Source: Veillonella magna DSM 19857 (lineage in GTDB: Bacteria; Bacillota; Negativicutes; Veillonellales; Veillonellaceae). Taken from it: DNA of 64,000 nt. The DNA lies in NCBI RefSeq assembly GCF_000428745.1, contig NZ_KE386795.1, positions 146,692 to 210,691 of the forward strand. The letters are read 5' to 3'. Each line of letters begins with the position of its first letter. The first letter of the stretch is position 1. Shown here piece by piece: positions 43,566 through 51,921 of this stretch. Below the pieces are notes generated by a model. That model was given only the letters and a program-made list of their open reading frames with translations. It was not told where the DNA came from and ran no database searches. The translations under genes were made by a program, and so were the position numbers.

Positions 43566-46076
43566 ATGTTGTTGAATTTTTTATCTGATGATTTCTGGCA
43601 GACTATATTTGGGCTTTATCAAAACATAGCTTTGTTTATAGGTGATCATGTGTGGATAACCATAATCTGTGCAATAGTGTGGTATTGTTTTAAAAATATT
43701 GATATCAACTACTATTTTAGTTTGAGGAATATTATATCGGTAGTGCTCTTTTTTTCTGTTTTGTTAGGTATACTCTGGTCAGTTATGGCATATGGCTATT
43801 GGATAGGGGGGATAACTTTCCTTGGTATTCTTTGTATCCGCTATATTTTAGTGAATATAATATATGAAAAAATGTATAAAATGTATAAAATAATATATAA
43901 AATATATAAAAGAAAGAATCGTTTGGAGCAAGCGGAGGATATATATAAAAAGGGATTACTAGCATGTCGAAAAAATGATTTTGATGAGCTGGAAAAGAAA
44001 TTTGAAAAGTTTTCAATTGTTGGAATTGACGGTGCTTGGGGAACAGGCAAGACCTATTTAGTGAACCGATTATTGAAAAAAAAGAAAGATCAGGGATGGA
44101 TTGTTATAACAATAGATGCCCTACAGATAAATATAGATAGTTTAATACATACAATCTTTACGGAATTATCAGTCGTATTACGTCGACATGGGATTATAAG
44201 CGGTAGTCTTACAACCATAGTTGGAAAAGTAAACTGGTCTGATAAGTTAGCATTTCTCGGTAATTTGTTAGGCGTCATTAAATCGCCATCGGATACATTA
44301 GGAGCATTAATTCAAAAGTTAAAATATTTGAATAAAAATATTGTCATTAACTATGAAGATATTGACAGAATAGAAGCAGGAGAACGGTTACGTCAAATAC
44401 TAGATATAAATCGGAAATTAGAAGAAGGAGTTGAAGGAATTAAAATTATATATCAATATGATTATCAAAAATTAAAGGAATTAGGTATGGATAAACGATA
44501 TGTTGAGAAATATATTCCGCAAGAGATATTTTTGAGCACATTAACCTTTGATATGATAATCCAAAATATTAGTTCAGAGTGGAAGAAAAGTCATACTAAC
44601 GAAAAAGATCTATTGGAGGATGTTCATTGGGAAGCTGTTTTTGATAAGCAAGTGGAATGGCAACACGGAATATCTATGGCGATGGTCAACACGCTGGAGT
44701 ATATTCCTAAACCGCTATGGGTGATACCTTATGATTATAGAAGAATAGAGGAATACTATAAATTAGCTCAGGAAACATTACGTGATAGAGAAGATCTTAC
44801 AGATAAAAAGAATGAAGTTCTCAAAGTTCTCTTTATAAAGATATTTTATCCCGATTTATATAAAGAACTGGAAAACTATTGTTTGAAAGAAAATTTGGCC
44901 CATTATATCGAATATGATTTTAACGGAAAAAAGATGCCCTGGGCAGCTATGATACAGATACAAAAAGCTAAGGTGGAAAGTGATAGTACACCAAATAAAG
45001 GTGTGAGAGAAAAATTAGAGAGAGATTTAGAATACCAACGTATTAACCAATTAATGTTGTTTTGGGGATATGGACAACAAGAAAATTTGAGTAATATAGG
45101 TACTATTGATATAGTTGTTGCTAGTTTAGTTAATCCTTCTTTGAAGGCTTTTTCAGATTCTGAAGCGTTAATTAATAAATGTATTAAGATTTTTGATACT
45201 TATTCATCTGAAGAGGAACGGGTAAAAGCTATACATGGAGTGATAAAGAATAAAGAATATCTAAATGGCTATATTAGAAACCAAAATAGAAATGATGAAT
45301 TATTTAATAATGACTTTGATTATATATTCAAAGCATGGAGTATAGTAAGATTTACTACTAATGTTGGGGATAAATATCCTGATTTATGGCTAAAAATATT
45401 TTGTCTATATACATTCTGGCTGCATCAGAACTACTCCGATAATTATGTTACGTTGATATGCAGGCAAGCTATTAAGTCTGCACATACAATTAAAGAAATA
45501 GATGCGCTAGTAAGTTTATACAGTGATTTTTTTGACAAAATGATGCAGCATATATATTGGGGTGATTTAGTAGTGTATATGTATGATTTTATGTATACTT
45601 TTGTACTATCTGGGCATATGATATATGGGCCTATAGAAAAAATTGAAAATCTAAAAAATATATATCGTGAGTACAATGAGGAGAATCGACTGTTGGTAAT
45701 AGACTGCTTAGACAGCTCTATACAATCTATAAAAAGTCAACATATAAATCTTAGCAATAAATTACAAACAAAGATTAATAAGTTAAAAAGAATAGATCAG
45801 GATAATTATATAGAAAGTAAGGTAATAAATGATACCTTTAAAAATATTGAGGGCTTAATAGATAAACTTAAAAGCCATATAAAAGAGAATAAAAACATTA
45901 AAGTAAGAGATATGCGTTTTGCTACATCTAATACTACTTACAAGGAGTTAGATAGATTAAGGGAGCGCATGGGACAAAATATATCGATAGAGACGATTGA
46001 AAGGGAATACGAAAAAGATGAATTATCATTAAAAGCATTGGAAGATTTACTTGATGAAGAAGATAATCAAAAATGA
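43566..46076 (+). CDS. KAP-like P-loop NTPase with N-terminal membrane helices
   Basis: An 836-residue protein with about three N-terminal membrane helices (to residue 100), then a basic stretch with many Lys and Tyr. Walker A is IVGIDGAWGTGKTYL (about 151-165) and IVINYEDIDRIEAGE is Walker B near 260. The acidic DID(R) of Walker B matches the preceding KAP protein (DDIDR), so the two ATPases are related but very divergent. The long C-terminal half is helical, ending in a charged coiled coil. AAGGGG precedes a run of starts (ATG 43566, TTG 43569, TTG 43572), and an earlier GTG is at 43548. It probably anchors a two-part NTPase complex to the inner membrane. Confidence 0.8.
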   Translation: MLLNFLSDDFWQTIFGLYQNIALFIGDHVWITIICAIVWYCFKNIDINYYFSLRNIISVVLFFSVLLGILWSVMAYGYWIGGITFLGILCIRYILVNIIYEKMYKMYKIIYKIYKRKNRLEQAEDIYKKGLLACRKNDFDELEKKFEKFSIVGIDGAWGTGKTYLVNRLLKKKKDQGWIVITIDALQINIDSLIHTIFTELSVVLRRHGIISGSLTTIVGKVNWSDKLAFLGNLLGVIKSPSDTLGALIQKLKYLNKNIVINYEDIDRIEAGERLRQILDINRKLEEGVEGIKIIYQYDYQKLKELGMDKRYVEKYIPQEIFLSTLTFDMIIQNISSEWKKSHTNEKDLLEDVHWEAVFDKQVEWQHGISMAMVNTLEYIPKPLWVIPYDYRRIEEYYKLAQETLRDREDLTDKKNEVLKVLFIKIFYPDLYKELENYCLKENLAHYIEYDFNGKKMPWAAMIQIQKAKVESDSTPNKGVREKLERDLEYQRINQLMLFWGYGQQENLSNIGTIDIVVASLVNPSLKAFSDSEALINKCIKIFDTYSSEEERVKAIHGVIKNKEYLNGYIRNQNRNDELFNNDFDYIFKAWSIVRFTTNVGDKYPDLWLKIFCLYTFWLHQNYSDNYVTLICRQAIKSAHTIKEIDALVSLYSDFFDKMMQHIYWGDLVVYMYDFMYTFVLSGHMIYGPIEKIENLKNIYREYNEENRLLVIDCLDSSIQSIKSQHINLSNKLQTKINKLKRIDQDNYIESKVINDTFKNIEGLIDKLKSHIKENKNIKVRDMRFATSNTTYKELDRLRERMGQNISIETIEREYEKDELSLKALEDLLDEEDNQK

Positions 46077-46185
46077 GAAAAGTAGCCAGTAGGTTTACTC
46101 AAGATAAGGAAAATTCATTGCATAATAAGTAACAACAGCTTATACTGAAAATAGTATAAGCTAGGTATCGAAAGGAGGTGGGCTG

Positions 46186-47313
46186 ATGAGAGTATCTATT
46201 AAACCTGAGGTGTTGCGATGGGTCATAAACTATAGCCAGAAGCCATATGAAGAATTAGAAAAGCGGTATGCGAAGTTGGGTGAGTGGCTGCGCGGGGATG
46301 CTATGCCTACAATGAATCAGGTTAAAGATTTTGCTAAGTACACAAGAGTGCCTATAGGGTATTTATTCCTCACGCAGCCCCCAAAAGAAGTTACTAACGA
46401 CATGCCTGCGTTCAGAACTGTAACGACTAAGGAAAGTATGCAATATAGTAGAGAATTAGTTGATACTATCAACAGTATGAGACTCAGACAAGATTGGTTG
46501 AGTGAGTATCGTAAAAAAGAGGAATATCCTATGCTTTCTTTTATTGGTGCTTACGATGGTATCGATATTGATAAAATGGTAGCAGATTCTTATAAAATGC
46601 TGGATTTGTATGAGGGTTGGCAAAAAAAATTAAGAACTAAGAATGAAGCAAGTGCTGTTTTAATACAGCGATTAGAGAATATAGGGATATCTGTATTTAT
46701 TAATGGCATTGTGGGGAATAATACATCCAGAAAATTACGAGTGGATGAATTTAGGGGATTTACCCTTTTAGATCCCTATGCCCCCATCATTTTTATTAAT
46801 GGTGCTGATACAGATGCGGCTCGCTTATTTACATTATTGCATGAATTTTGTCATATCCTTTTAGGGCAAGAGGGTGTAACGAATAACATTGATCACGAAG
46901 TTATTTGTAATCGCTACGCTGCAAATTTCTTGGTTCCTAAAAAAATATTCTTAAATGAATGGCGTGAACACAAAGAGGATTATGGTAAGCTATCGAGCCT
47001 TTTAAAAGTAAGTGAACTAACAATTTATAGAATCGCATTTACCTACCATGCAATTAGTGAACCAATATATCATAGTTTGGTGGAAGAGTTTTATAAGAAG
47101 TTTTGGAATCAAAAAAAGAAGAAAAAATCGGGAGGAGATTTTTATAAAACCTCTGTATACAGGGTCGGTAGGACATTTGGCATTACTGTAGATAGAGCGG
47201 CCAAGAGCGGAGAGTTGTTGTATGGTGATGCGTATGATTTATTGGGAGTTAAGGGCGATACATATAATAAAGTGATTGATAAATTGACTTCTAGTCGGAA
47301 TGGGGGGATGTAA
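46186..47313 (+). CDS. ImmA/IrrE metallopeptidase with XRE-like N-terminus
   Basis: A 375-residue protein. The first 70 residues resemble a Cro/C1-type DNA-binding fold followed by MPAFRT, a linker typical of this group. The zinc peptidase motif HEFCH (219-223) lies in FTLLHEFCHILLG, with a downstream Glu/Asn helix (NRYAANFLVPKK). Such proteins usually cleave or control a partner regulator or act as the antitoxin of a DUF4411 toxin, whose gene follows two bases later. The AAAGGAGGTG ribosome site is strong. Confidence 0.88.
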   Translation: MRVSIKPEVLRWVINYSQKPYEELEKRYAKLGEWLRGDAMPTMNQVKDFAKYTRVPIGYLFLTQPPKEVTNDMPAFRTVTTKESMQYSRELVDTINSMRLRQDWLSEYRKKEEYPMLSFIGAYDGIDIDKMVADSYKMLDLYEGWQKKLRTKNEASAVLIQRLENIGISVFINGIVGNNTSRKLRVDEFRGFTLLDPYAPIIFINGADTDAARLFTLLHEFCHILLGQEGVTNNIDHEVICNRYAANFLVPKKIFLNEWREHKEDYGKLSSLLKVSELTIYRIAFTYHAISEPIYHSLVEEFYKKFWNQKKKKKSGGDFYKTSVYRVGRTFGITVDRAAKSGELLYGDAYDLLGVKGDTYNKVIDKLTSSRNGGM

Positions 47314-47315
47314 TA

Positions 47316-47795
47316 GTGGTGTATTTAATAGATACTAATACTCTCATAACGGCCAAAAATTTATATTATGGTTTCGATATTGCTCCTTCTTTTTGGGCTT
47401 TTTTATCCCGATGCAATTCAATTAAAACAATTGATTGGGTTGAAGATGAGATTAACGATGGAAAGGATAATTTATCTTCATGGTTTTCTAATAATTGGCA
47501 TAATTCAGTGATAAAAACTAATGATAATATTGAAATTGTTAATGAGTACCAAGCTATTGTAAATTATGTAAACTCAAATGATAAGTATAAGCCAGAGGAG
47601 AAGAATAAATTTTTATCAAAGGCAGATCCGTGGCTTATTGCTACAGCTAAAGCGCGTGGAGATACGGTAGTAACTTTAGAGCAGTTGGTCGATTCACAAT
47701 CAAGAAAGGTTAAGATTCCAAATATCTGTCAAGTTTTTAGTGTATCCTATATAAGTCCTTTTGACATGCTACGGCAATTACAATTTAGGATGTAA
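47316..47795 (+). CDS. DUF4411 PIN-like ribonuclease toxin
   Basis: A 159-residue PIN-like protein, start GTG with GGGGGG before it. YLIDTNTLITAKNLYY gives the first acidic residue, IDWVEDEIND the second, and FLSKADPWLIATAKARGDTVVTLE the third set (with ADPWLIA). This is the DUF4411 pattern. Genes of this family are nearly always directly downstream of an ImmA/IrrE-type gene, as here, and are thought to be toxins that cut RNA. Confidence 0.85.
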   Translation: MVYLIDTNTLITAKNLYYGFDIAPSFWAFLSRCNSIKTIDWVEDEINDGKDNLSSWFSNNWHNSVIKTNDNIEIVNEYQAIVNYVNSNDKYKPEEKNKFLSKADPWLIATAKARGDTVVTLEQLVDSQSRKVKIPNICQVFSVSYISPFDMLRQLQFRM

Positions 47796-47858
47796 TTATA
47801 GGGCAATACGATTAGGCACGGAAGAATATTTATAGTTTAAATTTAATATACCACACCT

Positions 47859-47910
47859 ACGCCGCCAAGGCAGAGAGTAAACACTCTCTGCTTTTGCGGC
47901 GTATTTTTTA
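47859..47910 (+). terminator. Terminator at the right end of the defence island
   Basis: ACGCCGC pairs with GCGGCGT, and GCAGAGAGT with ACTCTCTGC around AAAC; six T follow. The stem is far richer in G and C than its surroundings, suggesting it belongs to the core chromosome. Confidence 0.9.
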
Positions 47911-48277
47911 TTTCCTTTACAAAAAAAGTTATGGGTAAAGTCATTGCAGATAAAATAGTCGTACAAAAATATATATTAAAGTATACGAGAATGAAAGCCT
48001 AATCAATTATTTTTATGACTAATTGAAGTTAAGTAAAATGAGAATTATACAAAAGTATGAGTTGTAAAGTTTGAATATAAGTGTATAATTCGATAATGTT
48101 TTTATGAATTAATAATCATATAACGATGATTCATTTATTTGCTTTTTGGTAGATTCAAAAATTTTTTGAAAAATTTTTAGATTTTGGTTTACAAAATCTC
48201 TTCTCGAGGGATTGTATATAGTAGAGGGGTAAATTTTTAATCCCTTGATTAGTTCCTAATTATGGAGGCGATTCACA
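47911..48277. other. AT-rich spacer with inverted repeats
   Basis: No gene found in about 370 bases. AGATTTTG (48179-48186) and CAAAATCT (48192-48199) form a hairpin, and AGGGATT (48207-48213) pairs with AATCCCT (48239-48245) around the probable promoter region. They may be operators for the helicase-loader genes downstream. Confidence 0.45.
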
Positions 48278-49291
48278 ATGAAGTACATAGAAGAATTGAA
48301 CAGATTTCACGTTTGGTTGGCGTCACATCCGGATATGCCCACACCGGCCAGATTGTTATGGTTTGTGCTCATGCATTATAACAATGGCTGTTATTGGAAG
48401 CGGGTGTTCTCCCTTTCTATGGCAAGGTTGACCGCTGCTACCGGCTTATCTCCATCTGCGGTAAAACGAGCGCGATCTGTTTTGCAAGAGGTCGGACGTA
48501 TTCGTTACATGCCGCGTAAGGGTGGCTTGTCTACGTTATATGAAATCATTCCGCTAGAAGAGGAAGGAAGCAGAATGGTGTGTGCCGGTCATGGAGGAAG
48601 AGCGAATGAACACATCATTCCTGACTCGACACCCATGTCGATGGACCCACTTAACTCGACAACTATGCCGGTTGAAACACAAAAAGATGTATTGGCGACT
48701 ACACTTGATGATGTACCGACAGATTCCCTTGATCATGTACCGGTAGAACAAGGTAATCATGTATCGATGATTCAAGCGGAAGATGGACCGGCTGTACGAC
48801 AAGATGAGTTGCAAGATGAGTCACATGGTGAATTACAAGATGAGCCACGAGGTGAACTACAAGGTGAGCTGCAAGGTGGGCAACGAGGTGGGCACATACA
48901 TAGACAAGACAAGACTAGACTAGACAACACTAAAGAAACCACAGTAAAGAAAGGCAAGCCTGAGCAGGGTAAAGCCAAGAAAATACCGAAGTGTTGTTTC
49001 ACACCACCTTCGGTTGCGATGGTGCGTGCCTATTGCGAGGAGAGAAGCAATCACATTGATCCTGAGGAATTCGTAGATTTCTATGGTTCCAAAGGTTGGA
49101 TGGTTGGCAAGTCGAAGATGAAGGACTGGAAGTGTGCCATACGTAATTGGGAGCGTCGTCGCAAAGAGGAAGGAACGCGCAGTCAACAGGCGAAGCGGTA
49201 TGCTCGCAGCAGTAACTCCTCGGGAAAAGGCGAAGGTAGTCAGGCACGGCGTCACACTTTTGTGTATCGTAAGGGAGGGACGACGAACTGA
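48278..49291 (+). CDS. DnaD-like replication initiation protein
   Basis: A 337-residue protein. The N-terminal winged-helix region (LNRFHVWLASHPDMPTPARL, then LTAATGLSPSAVKRARSVL) resembles DnaD/phage replisome organisers. A long polar linker contains a degenerate four-residue repeat around ELQDE/GELQGE. The C-terminus has DPEEFVDFYGSKGWMVGKSK and WKCAIRNWERR, the short motif seen at the end of DnaD-type proteins. It would load the primosome with the DnaC-like ATPase whose start overlaps its stop by one base. Composition is core-like, unlike the island to the left. Confidence 0.75.
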   Translation: MKYIEELNRFHVWLASHPDMPTPARLLWFVLMHYNNGCYWKRVFSLSMARLTAATGLSPSAVKRARSVLQEVGRIRYMPRKGGLSTLYEIIPLEEEGSRMVCAGHGGRANEHIIPDSTPMSMDPLNSTTMPVETQKDVLATTLDDVPTDSLDHVPVEQGNHVSMIQAEDGPAVRQDELQDESHGELQDEPRGELQGELQGGQRGGHIHRQDKTRLDNTKETTVKKGKPEQGKAKKIPKCCFTPPSVAMVRAYCEERSNHIDPEEFVDFYGSKGWMVGKSKMKDWKCAIRNWERRRKEEGTRSQQAKRYARSSNSSGKGEGSQARRHTFVYRKGGTTN

Positions 49292-50208
49292 TGACGGATC
49301 TTACGGCGTTGCTTGCCAAAGCACCTTCCGGTGTAAAGGAGGAGGCGTTGCTAGCCGATGATGAAGCACGTATTGCCGCGGCGTTGGCACGGGAGCACAT
49401 TACCTTGGACAAGGCAGTAGCGCAGAACGAAAATTATTTTTTTCGGTTGTTGGAGTTTGCCCGTAGCAATGAGCATTGCACCTTTCACTGTCCGGGACGG
49501 GCCGCGTGCGATCACGTGGTCAAAGGCTATACGGCCAAGGTAGATGCCCACGGCTATGTGTCGTATGCGCCTTGTCAAGCAGGGAAGGCCTACGAGGATG
49601 TGTTTTCTTCGGCGGAACTGAAAGAAGCAGCACGGATTCCTGCGCTCTATGCAACGATGACCTTTGCGAATTACGACTGTAACGAAATGAATCGGGATGC
49701 GTTAGCCTACGGAAAGACACTGTCCACAGGAACAAGCGGTGGACGCGGTTTGTTCCTCATCGGGCCTACGGGGGTAGGCAAGACGCATTTGGCTGTTGCC
49801 ATATTACAGGCGTGGGTACAGAACAATCGCAGCGGTGCGTTTTGCACGGTACCGCTTTTGATGGAGCGATTGCGCGAGTGTGTGCATTCCCATGAACGAA
49901 AGTCCCGGTATCTGGAGAGCTTGGCCAAGGTAGACCTGTTGGTGCTGGATGATTTCGGTGCGGAGCACGATACGGATTGGGTGCGCGAACAGCTGTTACT
50001 CATCATCGATGCGCGGTATGCGGAAGGAAAGCCCATGGTGATTACGTCAAATTTGACGATGGAGGAGTTTGAAGCGGAAGGCGGCATAGCCAGTCAGCGT
50101 ATTTGCAGTCGCTTGGCCGGGAGTTGCGAAGTATTTCTGTTGGACGGAGAGGACAGACGAACGATGTCGCCGTGCCAAGAGTCATATAGCATGGCACCGC
50201 TGTGTTAA
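49291..50208 (+). CDS. DnaC/DnaI-like helicase loader ATPase
   Basis: A 305-residue AAA+ protein. An N-terminal region with several cysteines (CTFHCPGRAACDHV and a later C) is probably a zinc site. Then come the ATPase core with GLFLIGPTGVGKTHLAVAIL (Walker A near residue 155), VDLLVLDDFGAEHDTDW (Walker B) and VITSNLTMEEF (sensor). The architecture fits the loader of the replicative helicase. Its TGATG overlap with the DnaD-like gene implies coupled translation. An IstB of an insertion element is unlikely because there is no IstA partner. Confidence 0.85.
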   Translation: MTDLTALLAKAPSGVKEEALLADDEARIAAALAREHITLDKAVAQNENYFFRLLEFARSNEHCTFHCPGRAACDHVVKGYTAKVDAHGYVSYAPCQAGKAYEDVFSSAELKEAARIPALYATMTFANYDCNEMNRDALAYGKTLSTGTSGGRGLFLIGPTGVGKTHLAVAILQAWVQNNRSGAFCTVPLLMERLRECVHSHERKSRYLESLAKVDLLVLDDFGAEHDTDWVREQLLLIIDARYAEGKPMVITSNLTMEEFEAEGGIASQRICSRLAGSCEVFLLDGEDRRTMSPCQESYSMAPLC

Positions 50209-50659
50209 GCGATTGATAATTAGCAAATGCTACTGTGCTAAGCGACCGGTGGTAGGATACGGCTGTACTAGGCGGCGGGTGGTAGGATACGGCTGTGTGA
50301 AGAGATTGCAGATTTAAAAGATTGCTGTGTAAAGAAGTTGATAGTCAGCGAATCGTGTTAGGGTCAATGGTATGTAGTAAGAAACTGTTGGCAAGAGATA
50401 GGCATAAGGAGGTGATGCGTTACGACCGTAAAACAAGTGGTGTGTATGGCAGAAAGGGCGCGATTAACAACAGGTGAGAAATTTCAGAACACACGATTGG
50501 GTAAAGAGGAACAGAAAGGAGCCGGTATACAGTACGATGGACATGGGTACAGAGGAAAATCGGAATAGGCACGAAGTGAAGCAGGCAAAGACAAGCAGGG
50601 AGGCTATAAAAGTAATGACACATGGAAGAGATAATGTTGTAACACCGAAGGAATGTAAA
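50209..50659. other. Spacer with a short direct repeat
   Basis: Two copies of a roughly 30-base unit containing GGTGGTAGGATACGGCTGT follow each other at about 50246-50300. An AAGGAGGTG lies at 50406-50414 without a convincing gene after it. The in-frame extension of the sigma-like gene (GTG 50474) overlaps this gap. Nothing else recognised. Confidence 0.4.
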
Positions 50660-51310
50660 ATGAGCACGGAACAGAGCAGCGCGAGAAATAGTGTTGCAAG
50701 GAAGCCTACACCGGATTGGGCAGTCATTGATAAACGGGATAACGATTTGGTGCTTCGTGCGCAACACGGTGACCAACGCGCCTATGAGCGATTGCTAAAA
50801 GTATACAATCCGATGATTCAAAAATGCTGTGCCAGTCTACGAGGAAAGAGCTATGGGGACGATGTACTGGATTTGGTGTGGATAGCTACGGTAAAAGCTG
50901 TGAATTCATATGATCCGGCTAAAGGGTTTTCTTTCACGTGCCATTTGAATCATTCTCTGTTCTTCGGCAAGTTGAAAGGGCTTAAACGTGTTATGCAGGT
51001 GGCGGAACGAGAGGAGCTTTTCAAAGATGGCGTAATCGGTGAAGAGATGGTGCCGATAGGATTAGAAGGAAGCACTTCGTACGATACGGAACATGTGGCT
51101 GTCGGTCATATGGTAGAGGCTATGGTGGATGCGCTGGTAGAAGAGTTGGATGAGGAAGAACGGGAAATTATTTATGCCATTTATTATGAAGGCTTGTCGG
51201 TGGCGGAGCTGGCAGCGAGGAAAGGAATCAGTCGGCAAACTATGAATAAACGCCGTAACAGTTGCGTAAAAAAGTTGCGGATGTTGGCAAAGCGGCATAA
51301 AGAATGTTAA
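50660..51310 (+). CDS. Sigma-70 family RNA polymerase factor
   Basis: A 216-residue sigma-like protein. DLVLRAQHGDQRAYERLL begins region 2, LDLVWIATVKAVNSYDPAKGFSFT covers the -10-binding part, and region 4 is ELDEEEREIIYAIYYEGLSVAELA with RKGISRQTMNKRRNSCVKKL as the helix-turn-helix. ATG 50660 has GAAGGA ahead. The same frame stays open to GTG 50474, but the extra 62 residues look unstructured. The size and single gene resemble alternative or phage-type factors. Downstream DUF2922 and DUF1659-like genes may be its targets; this is inference. Confidence 0.82.
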   Translation: MSTEQSSARNSVARKPTPDWAVIDKRDNDLVLRAQHGDQRAYERLLKVYNPMIQKCCASLRGKSYGDDVLDLVWIATVKAVNSYDPAKGFSFTCHLNHSLFFGKLKGLKRVMQVAEREELFKDGVIGEEMVPIGLEGSTSYDTEHVAVGHMVEAMVDALVEELDEEEREIIYAIYYEGLSVAELAARKGISRQTMNKRRNSCVKKLRMLAKRHKEC

Positions 51311-51521
51311 ATAGAGTGATGATTTAGCAATGACTGAAGGGAGGTGAACGACCATGACGATATGGCGGAACAGGGGTCATAAAAGGAGGTGCGTCACCGC
51401 AGATAGCGGTGTATACGTGTTGTAAATGAAATGCCAATGAATCGAGATTGGATTTGTGAGTATGTTGTTGTGAAGGTGCCGCCTCATGGGGCGGTACAGG
51501 GATGAAAAGGAGAGTATAGTT

Positions 51522-51761
51522 ATGATTACTACACACCATAAAGCGACTGACGTGATTAAAATGAATTTTACCGATGATACGACGAAGATGTCCTTAAGCG
51601 TGCCCATCAGTATGCCTAAGGAAGGGATTACTTTGGAAGACGTCGATGAAGTAGGGCGCTTCATTGCCATGGGTGGTTTCTTTGTGGATTCCGCCGGTTT
51701 GGTAGCCACGCGTTATATTTGTGCCCATAAGGAACACACGACCGTGGAAGAAATGAAGTAA
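51522..51761 (+). CDS. DUF2922 family protein
   Basis: A 79-residue protein behind AAGGAGA. The pattern VIKMNFTDDTTKMSLSVPI then GITLEDVDEVGRFIAMGGFF matches DUF2922, small proteins of Firmicutes without known function. They commonly occur with DUF1659 and YvrJ-type small proteins, and a DUF1659-like gene lies 160 bases further on. Immediately upstream (51427-51521) no gene is seen. Confidence 0.75.
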   Translation: MITTHHKATDVIKMNFTDDTTKMSLSVPISMPKEGITLEDVDEVGRFIAMGGFFVDSAGLVATRYICAHKEHTTVEEMK

Positions 51762-51819
51762 GCTGATTCATTGGGTTTTACCTTTCACCAAATTCCGGTG
51801 TGAAAAGAAGGGTGATGAC

Positions 51820-51888
51820 ATGTCGATGAAAGAAGTGATCAAGCTGCTGGTGGAAGTGATAGCAGCGGTGATTTTGAAAAAATTATAA
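51820..51888 (+). CDS. Small hydrophobic peptide (22 residues)
   Basis: From ATG 51820 the frame encodes a short amphipathic peptide ending in VIAAVILKKL. GAAGGGTG lies just ahead. It stands between DUF2922 and the DUF1659-like gene, where other Firmicutes often encode a tiny YvrJ-type membrane protein. Sequence likeness to YvrJ is not clear. Confidence 0.45.
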   Translation: MSMKEVIKLLVEVIAAVILKKL

Positions 51889-51921
51889 ATGTGAGTGAGT
51901 ATGTGATAAGGAGAGATACGT

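Noticed and set aside
49291-50208. IstB of an IS21 element
   Set aside because: No IstA gene or IS ends beside it, and it is coupled to a DnaD-like gene.
50415-50477. 20-codon frame after AAGGAGGTG, overlapping a GTG of the sigma frame
   Set aside because: The ribosome site is only two bases from the ATG and the peptide has no recognisable feature, so I did not call a leader peptide.
51355-51426. 23-codon frame after GGGAGGTG
   Set aside because: Basic peptide without family likeness; may be the start of a lost gene, but evidence is too thin.
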